From an uncultured Rhodospirillaceae bacterium (GTDB taxonomy: Bacteria > Pseudomonadota > Alphaproteobacteria > RF32 > CAG-239), in assembly GCA_900313155.1 (NCBI GenBank), contig OMQE01000039.1, positions 1-11,832 of the forward strand: a stretch of DNA of 11,832 bases. Direction: 5' to 3'. Each line of letters opens with the position of its first letter. Within the stretch, counting starts at the first letter, position 1. Shown here piece after piece: positions 1-7,906 of this stretch. Under the pieces are notes generated by a model that saw only the letters and a program-made list of their open reading frames with translations, had not been told where the DNA came from and did no database searches. Position numbers and translations under genes: made by a program.

Positions 1-672
1 CAATGGCAGAAAAAAGCTCGTGCCGGTGACAAAGAAGCGGCTGTTTATGCGCGGGTTGTTGAGCCTATTATTGCGGCGCTTGAGCAGGGCAAGCCGGCCA
101 TTACGGCGGCACCTGATGCAGCAGATAAAGAAGCATATAAAGCCTATAAAATGTTGCAACTTTTAACCTCTAAACCGGTTTTGTATGTTTGTAATGTGGA
201 CGAAGATGCGGCAGCCGAGGGAAATGAATTTTCGGCCCGAGTAGCTGAAATGGCGGCATCGGAAGGTGCTCAAAGCGTGATTATTTCTGCTGAAATAGAA
301 TCTGAAGTGGCGCAATTGGAATCGGAAGAAGAAAAGAAGGACTTTTTGGCGGCATTGGGTTTGGAAGAAACCGGTTTGGCAAAAATTATTCATGCCGGTT
401 ATAATTTGTTGGGGTTGCAAACATATTTTACCGCCGGCCCGAAAGAAGTTCGTGCCTGGACATTTGTTAAAGGCATGAAGGCGCCACAGTGTGCCGGCAT
501 TATCCACTCGGATTTTGAACGCGGATTTATCAGGGCCGAAACAATTTCGTATGATGATTACGTTAAATTTGGGGGCGAACAGGGATGTCGAGATGCCGGC
601 AAAATTCGCTCTGAAGGTAAAGATTATCTGGTTCAAGACGGCGATTTGATGAACTTTTTATTTAACGTTTAG
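1..672 (+). CDS. ychF: YchF/OLA1-family GTP/ATP-binding protein, C-terminal part (5' end outside window)
   Basis: This is the last 223 codons of YchF, a universally conserved Obg-related P-loop NTPase that prefers ATP and associates with ribosomes (family knowledge). The frame is open from base 1 and ends with TAG at 670-672. The family is about 365 residues long, so the G1-G3 nucleotide-binding motifs lie upstream of the window. Visible are the helical region, the stretch KPVLYVCNVDED (about bases 172-207) that corresponds to the family's NxxE/D nucleotide-specificity segment, and the C-terminal TGS domain. The TGS domain starts near base 412 with LQTYFTAGPKEVRAW and ends in the hallmark DGDLMNFLFNV. 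An internal ATG at 151 could be mistaken for a start, but homology to YchF continues upstream of it. The next gene is convergent and separated by a hairpin terminator. Identification is very secure; the cellular role of the family is still incompletely known. Confidence 0.96.
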   Translation, partial: QWQKKARAGDKEAAVYARVVEPIIAALEQGKPAITAAPDAADKEAYKAYKMLQLLTSKPVLYVCNVDEDAAAEGNEFSARVAEMAASEGAQSVIISAEIESEVAQLESEEEKKDFLAALGLEETGLAKIIHAGYNLLGLQTYFTAGPKEVRAWTFVKGMKAPQCAGIIHSDFERGFIRAETISYDDYVKFGGEQGCRDAGKIRSEGKDYLVQDGDLMNFLFNV

Positions 673-682
673 AAAACAAAAT

Positions 683-713
683 AAAACGGCGGTGTTAAAA
701 ACATCGCCGTTTT
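683..713. terminator. Bidirectional rho-independent terminator between ychF and the autotransporter gene
   Basis: The left arm 683-696 (AAAACGGCGGTGTT) pairs with the right arm 700-713. The only imperfection is one G-T pairing, at 692/704. The outer A/T tracts give a U-run on either strand, so it can end both convergent transcripts. It starts 11 bases after the ychF stop and ends 19 bases before the end of the autotransporter gene. Confidence 0.88.
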
Positions 714-732
714 AAGTATCAGTGTATTAACA

Positions 733-3700
733 TCAGAACCAATATCCCATATTTAAGTAATAGTATGGGTCGGTGTTGTTTTTAAGCGGCGCAGCAGCTT
801 CGGCACCCACTGTGAACTGTTTATAGTTGTATTGTGTTTTCAGACGCAATAAACCGGAATTACGTTGCAGACGTTCATCTGTGATGTCATATTTACCGGC
901 CATATCTTCCACATTAGCCGTGGTATGATAGCGCTCGCCAAATTCATGATAATAGCGGCCGCCGGCAGTCAGTTTCAGCGCTTGATGCTCATCAATTGCA
1001 AAAGTTTTGCTTACATCTGCACCTAAAATAGACTTGGTTGAGAACACACTGCCACCATCTACTTTCAAACCGCCTTGGCTTTCCTGATAGCCTTCCATGT
1101 GCATACCGGTCAGGCTCAATCCGGCGGTTGGCGCAATTTCAACCCCGCCAAAATCAAAGGTATAGCGTGCTAATGTGTCGGCACCGTAATAATATTCAGT
1201 GGTATCGCCTTTAAAGCGCTTATCTAAACCCTGACGGCGGAAATGACCATGTCCGAACCCGCCCTTTGGCTTGAACATTGCCGATATACCTGCGCGATGA
1301 TAAGTGAGCGGCACAAACATTTCCATACTGTTATTGTAGCGGCTGGAGTTGTCATTATATTTGCTGTGTGTTCTGGCTACATACAAGCCCAAACCCCCGC
1401 GAGCATACATATCTGCCTTGGCATCAACAAAGCCATATGTTGAAACAGTGTGTTCGTCGTAGCCGCTTAATTGACCTTTGTCGTCGGCTTTGCCTCCTAA
1501 ATACATGGTATTAACACGTGCACGAACATCTTCATTGCTCGGTGTTAACACATCTTCATCAACGGCTCGGTTAATAAGGTGTTCTGTTTCCATATTCTGA
1601 CTGGCAATATTTGGTAAAATACCCAACCCAAGCGTTTGGGTCACAGCGTTGTTGAGCGTAGTGCGCGAGCTCATCAGTTTTAAGGATTTGAAGGTATTTG
1701 CTCCTTTTTGTGCCGTATAGTTTGCCTCCAAATAATTAGCAACATCGGCATCATCAATAATGGTTTTGAGAGATTTTTTCGTCATCACCACATCGGTGTT
1801 ACCGATATTATTTTCTTGTGTAGAAGCATCGAACATATAAGAATTTGAAACAACTTCAACACCTTTGTCTTCGCCAACAAAGGCATCCTTTTGCGTATAG
1901 GTATTTTCAAACCCATTTTCAACAATGCTGGAATCGGCGGTAATCTGACCGGTGAACGATTCGGCTACATATTGTCCGCCAGCAGCCAAAACATTTTCGG
2001 TATCGCCGTTTTCAACACCGGTGCCAAAGTCGATGGCGTTGGCAGTGGTAATTTTTCCGCAATTGAGCAACCTGACGTTAGCTCCCAAACCAGAAGACAT
2101 CATAATCAGCGAAGAAGCTTGTTTTTCCTCTTCTTCATCATTCAGCCAAATTGTTCGACTGGCACTGGCAGGGCTGTTCAAATTTCCAGTATATACGCAA
2201 GTTCCTCCTTTAGCACAATCTATATGTAGAGCCGGAGAAGTTGTATCAGATGGCGTTATCGTTGTATTATCCGGAACATAAACCATTTGGCCTTCAACTT
2301 CTTTTTGTTCCAGATTATAGTTTTTTACAACATATATACCGTAGCTGTTGTTACCGAAAGTAATATTTCCGGTGTTTTTGATGTCCACCTTTGTATCGGC
2401 ACTATTGACAACAGCATAAATGCCATAGGCATTATCACCAACATTGATATTACCGCTGTTAACAATAGAAGTCGGGTCTTCTGCATAAATACCGTAACCA
2501 TTGTTGCCGACAATAATACTTGCACCCAATGCATTCTCTACCGAAACCGCATCCTTACCGGCATAGATGCCATAACTTTTGACGCCACTGCTACTATCAC
2601 TACCATTACCGACGTTGATTTCTCCGGCATTGATAATTGTGGCAGAACCTTCCGAACGTATTCCGATACTGCTTGTACCTACTTTAATATTACTCTTATT
2701 TTCAATTCTATTGAGATATCCTCCCAAAATACCGATAGCATTAGAACCTTCAATCAAAATTTCATTACTATTAGTTAAAGATGTTCCAGATGTTGCAGAA
2801 ATGCCAACACTACCACCTTCAGCATTGGTCAGAGAAATTTTACCGCTGTTAGAGATTGACGACCAGTTACCGCTTAAGTCAATACCTGTTGCGCTGTTCC
2901 CTTCAATGTTTATGTTTCCGGTATTACTAAAGGTTGCACCGTCAACAGCCTTAATACCAAAACTGTTAGAGCTTGCGGTATTTGATATTATTATATTACC
3001 ATTGTTAGTTAACGTTCCTTCCGTACCGGAGACATTAATCCCGATACCATTCTTATTATTAATGGTAATTATGCCGCTGTTAGTTAAGGAGTCGCCAGCC
3101 GCCACATCTATACCAATGCTACCACCGCCGGAATTAGCTAATGTGATATTGGCGGCATTGGAAATAGTGCCCATTGTTTGTGTAACACTGATTCCTTTAC
3201 CTCGAAGTCCCGATATATTGATAACGCCCTTGCTTAAATTATTTAGGCTTGTTCCACTGGTGGCTAAAATACCAACACTGCCCTGACTGTTCGAGTTGTC
3301 AAGTGTAATTGCCGCATTATTACTAATATTAGCAACCGTATTTGAAAGGATTCCCGTTGATTGTTTGCCTTGGATATTGATTGCACCGCTATTGGTCAAT
3401 GTTGTTCCGCTTGAAGCATCTATGCCAATACTACCGCCTTCTGTGTTGCTGATATTGATTGGCGCGGCGTTTGTAATTGTTGTAACGGTATCTGTGACAC
3501 TGATTCCTTTACCTTGTGCACCAACAATCGTAATAATACCATTTCCCTGATTATCAATGCCGGCGCCACTGGCTACTTTAATACCAACACCATTCGTTGA
3601 AGTGTTCAGCGTCAGTTTTGCATTGTTTGTTATGTTTATTTTTTGTGCAGAACTTGTGCTGTTTATGGCAACGCCTTCCTGACTTTTTATAGTGATATCA

Positions 3701-6700
3701 CCGGTGTTATCAAGGGTTGTTGTATCGGCAACATTGATGCCTATGCCTGAAGTTGTGCCATCATAATTGCCGTCATTAACGGTTGTTACATTGATTTTCC
3801 CTTTATTGGTAACGGTTCCAACAGTTCCGGTTGTGTTAATTGCCTTACCTTCGTAGCCGCTGATATTGATAACACCTGTGTCGGTATTTTCGATGCTGCT
3901 GCCGCTTATGGCTTGAATACCAACATTACCGGTACTCGTTGCATGAGATAATGTAATAGTTCCGGAATTGGTAACTTTATCAACTTTTCCGCTAGAAATA
4001 CCAATACCACTACTACCAAACACATTTATTGAATTGGCATTGGTTATTGAAGTTCCGCTTTCCGTATCAATGCCAATGGCATTGTTGTTATAAACCGAAA
4101 TTTCGCCATTATTAAGAATTGAAGCAATTGCTTTGGCCTTAACGGCTGCACCGCCGGTTTTTTGTTGATTTGCTTGCAAATTTTTTTGTCCTAAAATAAG
4201 CTTTCCGCCATCCATATTTGTCAAAGTCAAAGTTTTCTCAACAGTTTCTTCAGCATCTTTTTGCGGATTACTGCGCACGGCATATCCGTTATTGCCCAAA
4301 GCTTTTATTTCGCCGGAATTGGTTATTTTATTAGCGCCGGTTGCATAAACAGCGGTTCCGTCATCATTAAACGCTGTGATGTATTTTGTGTTGCTGACTT
4401 CAGTTTTTCCCTTGGCATATATACCATAAGTATCATCAGATTTGTTATAAACATTTATGATTCCGTTGTTCGTGATTTTGCCGGTGGAATTTTCATCGGA
4501 AAGAATACCGTAACTTCCGTCAACCGGAGCATTTTCTGTCCCAACGTTAATAATACCATCGGCGCTGTTTGTGGCATCAGCATCTTCGTCTGTTTCCAAA
4601 GCCCAACTGTTATCGCCCAAAATATTTAAGGTAGCGCTGTTGCTGACTGAACCGCCATTGGCATAAATAGCTGAGCTGTTTGCATTGTGCAAATTTATCT
4701 CTCCGCTGTTGGAAATTTCGGCATCTCCCTCGGAATATATGGCATAACCGTGCGGGGCTGTATCATTTTCATCATTATAGAAATCTATAGTCCCACTATT
4801 AGTTACTTTTGAACTTTCACTGGTTTCGGCAATATAAATAGCATGACTGTTTTGAACACCTTTATCTACTGTTCCCACAGTGATGGTTCCGCTGTTGGTC
4901 ACATTTGCCTTACCGCCAATATGAATACCATTAGTATCATTGGTATAAACATTGATGTTTTGTTTATTTTTAACCGTATCGGAACCGAGTGTATAAATAC
5001 CGGCGCCGCGCGTGTTAGTATAAACATTGATTTGCCCCTCATTTTCAATATTTGAGGTAGATCCTGTCGTTGAAAAAATACCATATCCGGTAGAAATTGA
5101 ATTATCTTTTTCAGCTGTATCGGCAGCCCCAACATTGATAACACCGGTGCTTTGGTTGCGAATATCTATATTGCCGTTAGCATAAATGGCCGTGTTTTCA
5201 TTACCCTGCATATCAATCTTACCGGCATTACGAACAATCGTTCGCCCGGCCGCATACATGCCAATAGAACGCTTGAACGTGGAAGTGATATTACCGGTTA
5301 TTTCGTTCAACATAGCAGCATTACCGGTTGAATCACTGGCCATAGCCGCTGCAAAATCGGTATTTGTAGAAATACTCCCACTGTTGGTAATATAGGCACT
5401 ATCTTTTGTATCTGCCGCTAAATACATACCAATGTTGTTGGTAACGCTATCAATATCCGGCAAATTACGATTTTCAATGGTAATTGTTCCCTTATTGATG
5501 CCGATTCCTTGCTCTGTGTCTACCTGCATGCCACTAACAAATGAGGCATCACGGATAGTAATACTGGCATTTTCATCATTCAATATTTTTTCGGTTGTTG
5601 ATGAAGACGAAACAAGTTCATTGCCCAATGTGCGCGGCTTGGTGTTCATTGTGGCAAGACCGATAATAGGATTATAATTGGCAAAAGGATTTTCGGCGTC
5701 GGTACTTGGGGTCGTTGGATCTAAATCACCACTTGGCGTAGCTTCATAAATAATTGATTTTTGGTTAATTGCCTGACTGTATGCACCGCCGAAAATAATG
5801 GCGTCAACCGCATCACGATAAACATGGATTGTACCGTTGTTGATAATTGGCGTTGCTCCGCCAAAATCATTTTGCATTGCCATTGATTTATACGAATAAA
5901 TATCGATATATCCGTTATTGATTAGCGAGGCATAAGGTGTTCTAACACCATTGGCATACATGGCGATATTGTTTGTATATTTTGTGGTGGTATTATCTGC
6001 ATTACCCAATATAATACGTCCGTTGTTGGTCAGAGAACCGCTGTTGAAAGAAGCCATACCGTAACTGTTGCTAACTTCCATGGTAATAACAGCATCAGTG
6101 CTGTTGATTAGTGTCGGAATAAGCGAAGTGTATAAGGCAGAAACGGTACCAGAGCCTTCAACAGAAAGCATACCATAGTTAATTCGATTGTTTGAAGATG
6201 GTGATGTTATAGATATATTCTTGTTGTTGGTAATTTTTCCACCATGAACAGACTGCATACCTGCCGCCACATTAACGGCTTCACCGCTACCATTGTCATT
6301 TAATTTAATAATTATATCGCCGTCATTGAGGGCTGTTGTGTTGGCATCAGCGCGTATGCCGACAACGCCGCCTAAACCTTGGCGTAAAGCAGAGGAAGAA
6401 GAGGAAGTGTAATTTCCTGTATAACTTAAATCAATATTGCCGTTGTTACGAATGAACACTTTTTCTGCTCGATTGATGCTTTTTGAACCATTCAAAAAGT
6501 CATAATCTAAATAGCTTCCCATGCCGACTAATTCTACGGCGACCTTAGTTTCAGAACCTGCTGAACCGTCACCTGCACTTAATTCTATTTTACCTTGGTC
6601 GGCATTGGTGAGTGCAATTGTGTCTTGATTGAGATTTTTGCCGGCATTGATAATAATACCTTCCATACCAATCAATGAGCCGGCAATTGCCGTTGCCGTG

Positions 6701-7743
6701 CTACAGGCACCTAAAATGGCAGAACCCCTGATTTCTCCATTATTAGATATGCTGGAATTGGTATCAGCATACATTCCGATAAGAGTATCACTTTCTTTGG
6801 TTCCGGAAAAGCGCATCTCTATACCGTTTGTAGGGTTTGAGCTACTGAGGCTGTTACCATTATTAACGGCGGTTGAAGATTCACTGGCAACCATACCAAT
6901 AGAAGCCGTATTGGCATTGATGTTGATGTAACCATTGTTTGTGATGTGGCTTTTAGCTATTGAATCCATAGCTATTGTTCCGGCGCCGGCGTTAAGAATT
7001 CCATCGGCAGAATTTATATAACTGGCACCTTTATCAGCCTTTAAGATAACATCAAGATATTCCGAATTTTTCAAAACATTGGTGTTGAAATCTATGCTTG
7101 ATATAGCTTCAGTATTAGAATTTGTATGGCTGATAACCTTATCGTTGGTCGTATCTGTGTTAACAGTTTTAGTGATAATAGCCTTTGTGCCGGCAAAAGC
7201 GCCCAAACTGTAATATGGTTCTTTTTCTTCAGACGAACCGCCATGGCCACCGCCGCCACCGCCACCAAGTGCTAAAGCTAGGGCAACACCTCCAATCAGC
7301 AAACCACCGCCGGCCCACCAAACCCATGGCGCAACCCGATATTGCTCGCGTCCCATTGCACTATATGCTTCGCGCGAATTTGCCGTCATTGGCACAGCAC
7401 TGGAACGTTGAACAAAATCATCATATCCGACAATGCGCTGTGTGCATGGGTGGCGTGGGTTAGCTCCCGACGCCCTAAAAGCATTATATGTATATGTATC
7501 ACGTCGTTTGGCTGCTATACACAAGCCCGTGTCACCATTACGGTTAACCGAATCAATGTTTAAACCGCGATACACCGAAGCACGCAAAGATTCAACATCT
7601 CCTCTTTGCGCCAGTGAATACATTTTATTAAAGGATTCCGGCGGTAATCCCCAAGCCTTAACATTTTGAGGAATCATTGCTAATGAAAACGAATAAATCG
7701 TTACGCCGCAAACCAACTTTATAAACAACGTGTTTTTAAACAT
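733..7743 (-). CDS. Giant autotransporter (type Va) adhesin-like protein with ankyrin-like N-terminus
   Basis: A 2336-residue predicted surface protein. In order: signal peptide 1-30 (hydrophobic core, cleavage likely after VKA); two ankyrin-like repeats at about 42-98, the second with the pattern NGDTGLCIAA...ASGANP; a hydrophobic Gly-rich segment 138-159 (VWWAGGGLLIGGVALALAL), then seven Gly and HGG at 160-169. A passenger of about 1850 residues follows, made of short repeats of the type T-N-S/N-G-x-I-x-V...GIY/GIG, which predict a right-handed beta-solenoid. From about 2070 to 2336 is an autotransporter barrel with alternating aromatic strands, ending in the terminal Phe of outer-membrane proteins (YYYLNMGYWF). 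No serine-protease or other catalytic signature was noticed, so adhesion or aggregation is the likely role (inference). An AAAGG ribosome site lies 6 bases before the ATG. The gene is monocistronic, bounded by terminators on both sides. The passenger ligand cannot be read from sequence. Confidence 0.9.
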   Translation of the reverse strand: MFKNTLFIKLVCGVTIYSFSLAMIPQNVKAWGLPPESFNKMYSLAQRGDVESLRASVYRGLNIDSVNRNGDTGLCIAAKRRDTYTYNAFRASGANPRHPCTQRIVGYDDFVQRSSAVPMTANSREAYSAMGREQYRVAPWVWWAGGGLLIGGVALALALGGGGGGGHGGSSEEKEPYYSLGAFAGTKAIITKTVNTDTTNDKVISHTNSNTEAISSIDFNTNVLKNSEYLDVILKADKGASYINSADGILNAGAGTIAMDSIAKSHITNNGYININANTASIGMVASESSTAVNNGNSLSSSNPTNGIEMRFSGTKESDTLIGMYADTNSSISNNGEIRGSAILGACSTATAIAGSLIGMEGIIINAGKNLNQDTIALTNADQGKIELSAGDGSAGSETKVAVELVGMGSYLDYDFLNGSKSINRAEKVFIRNNGNIDLSYTGNYTSSSSSALRQGLGGVVGIRADANTTALNDGDIIIKLNDNGSGEAVNVAAGMQSVHGGKITNNKNISITSPSSNNRINYGMLSVEGSGTVSALYTSLIPTLINSTDAVITMEVSNSYGMASFNSGSLTNNGRIILGNADNTTTKYTNNIAMYANGVRTPYASLINNGYIDIYSYKSMAMQNDFGGATPIINNGTIHVYRDAVDAIIFGGAYSQAINQKSIIYEATPSGDLDPTTPSTDAENPFANYNPIIGLATMNTKPRTLGNELVSSSSTTEKILNDENASITIRDASFVSGMQVDTEQGIGINKGTITIENRNLPDIDSVTNNIGMYLAADTKDSAYITNSGSISTNTDFAAAMASDSTGNAAMLNEITGNITSTFKRSIGMYAAGRTIVRNAGKIDMQGNENTAIYANGNIDIRNQSTGVINVGAADTAEKDNSISTGYGIFSTTGSTSNIENEGQINVYTNTRGAGIYTLGSDTVKNKQNINVYTNDTNGIHIGGKANVTNSGTITVGTVDKGVQNSHAIYIAETSESSKVTNSGTIDFYNDENDTAPHGYAIYSEGDAEISNSGEINLHNANSSAIYANGGSVSNSATLNILGDNSWALETDEDADATNSADGIINVGTENAPVDGSYGILSDENSTGKITNNGIINVYNKSDDTYGIYAKGKTEVSNTKYITAFNDDGTAVYATGANKITNSGEIKALGNNGYAVRSNPQKDAEETVEKTLTLTNMDGGKLILGQKNLQANQQKTGGAAVKAKAIASILNNGEISVYNNNAIGIDTESGTSITNANSINVFGSSGIGISSGKVDKVTNSGTITLSHATSTGNVGIQAISGSSIENTDTGVINISGYEGKAINTTGTVGTVTNKGKINVTTVNDGNYDGTTSGIGINVADTTTLDNTGDITIKSQEGVAINSTSSAQKINITNNAKLTLNTSTNGVGIKVASGAGIDNQGNGIITIVGAQGKGISVTDTVTTITNAAPINISNTEGGSIGIDASSGTTLTNSGAINIQGKQSTGILSNTVANISNNAAITLDNSNSQGSVGILATSGTSLNNLSKGVINISGLRGKGISVTQTMGTISNAANITLANSGGGSIGIDVAAGDSLTNSGIITINNKNGIGINVSGTEGTLTNNGNIIISNTASSNSFGIKAVDGATFSNTGNINIEGNSATGIDLSGNWSSISNSGKISLTNAEGGSVGISATSGTSLTNSNEILIEGSNAIGILGGYLNRIENKSNIKVGTSSIGIRSEGSATIINAGEINVGNGSDSSSGVKSYGIYAGKDAVSVENALGASIIVGNNGYGIYAEDPTSIVNSGNINVGDNAYGIYAVVNSADTKVDIKNTGNITFGNNSYGIYVVKNYNLEQKEVEGQMVYVPDNTTITPSDTTSPALHIDCAKGGTCVYTGNLNSPASASRTIWLNDEEEEKQASSLIMMSSGLGANVRLLNCGKITTANAIDFGTGVENGDTENVLAAGGQYVAESFTGQITADSSIVENGFENTYTQKDAFVGEDKGVEVVSNSYMFDASTQENNIGNTDVVMTKKSLKTIIDDADVANYLEANYTAQKGANTFKSLKLMSSRTTLNNAVTQTLGLGILPNIASQNMETEHLINRAVDEDVLTPSNEDVRARVNTMYLGGKADDKGQLSGYDEHTVSTYGFVDAKADMYARGGLGLYVARTHSKYNDNSSRYNNSMEMFVPLTYHRAGISAMFKPKGGFGHGHFRRQGLDKRFKGDTTEYYYGADTLARYTFDFGGVEIAPTAGLSLTGMHMEGYQESQGGLKVDGGSVFSTKSILGADVSKTFAIDEHQALKLTAGGRYYHEFGERYHTTANVEDMAGKYDITDERLQRNSGLLRLKTQYNYKQFTVGAEAAAPLKNNTDPYYYLNMGYWF
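2700..3960 (-). repeat. Higher-order tandem repeat (about 312 bp, 104 residues) inside the autotransporter passenger
   Basis: Residues about 1262-1682 hold degenerate copies of a two-module unit. One module has the form GSIGIxxxSGTxLTNSGxINI, the other INISGxxGKGIxVTxTxxTITN. At DNA level the matching segment CCAAYRCTACCRCC recurs at 2804, 3113 and 3425 (steps of 309 and 312). ATTCCTTTACC recurs at 3191 and 3503 (step 312), with a diverged copy at 3839. Each unit is two modules of about 52 residues, probably several solenoid coils. Copies are diverged, so the duplications are old or under diversifying pressure. Confidence 0.75.
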
Positions 7744-7749
7744 TGCCAG

Positions 7750-7754
7750 CCTTT
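7750..7754 (-). promoter_or_regulatory. Ribosome binding site of the autotransporter gene
   Basis: Read on the minus strand, AAAGG lies six bases before the ATG at 7743. It supports this start, which also places the signal peptide exactly at the N-terminus. Confidence 0.6.
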
Positions 7755-7762
7755 CAGATACA

Positions 7763-7790
7763 ATTTTACATTGTTATCCTAAAAGTAAAG
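7763..7790 (-). promoter_or_regulatory. Possible promoter of the autotransporter gene
   Basis: Read on the minus strand, a TAAAAT -10-like box (7763-7768) lies about 20 bases upstream of the start codon. The only -35 candidates are poor (a TTTACT with 15-base spacing). Just upstream the DNA is strongly A/T rich, including the palindrome TTTTTAATTAAAAA at 7797-7810, which could act as an UP-like or bent element. This is a weak call, based only on consensus matching. Confidence 0.3.
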
Positions 7791-7847
7791 ATTTAATTTT
7801 TAATTAAAAAAGAGCCGTTAATACAGTAACAAGGTATTATTTTGCAA

Positions 7848-7881
7848 AAAAACAGTCTCAAAAGTTATTGAGACTGTTTTT
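7848..7881 (-). terminator. Rho-independent terminator downstream of aqpZ
   Basis: A perfect 13-bp inverted repeat: AAAAACAGTCTCA at 7848-7860 and its complement at 7869-7881, with an 8-base loop. On the minus strand the stem is followed by a run of T, fitting termination of aqpZ, whose stop codon is at 7907-7909. It also isolates the autotransporter promoter from aqpZ read-through. Confidence 0.9.
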
Positions 7882-7906
7882 AATTCATTTATGTTTTATA
7901 CTAAAC

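Noticed and set aside
163..636. Open frame of 157 codons opposite ychF
   Set aside because: It is antisense to a clear YchF coding region and has no ribosome site or family resemblance.
2287..3550. Several long hydrophobic plus-strand open frames (for example 2287-2778, 2579-3286, 3296-3550)
   Set aside because: They are antisense to the repetitive passenger. The repeat lacks stops on the other strand and the translations are Leu/Ile/Pro-rich artefacts with no ribosome sites.
2700..3960. Regular repeats as a CRISPR array
   Set aside because: The repeats are degenerate, about 312 bp apart, and lie inside an uninterrupted coding frame. There are no short identical repeats with unique spacers and no cas genes.
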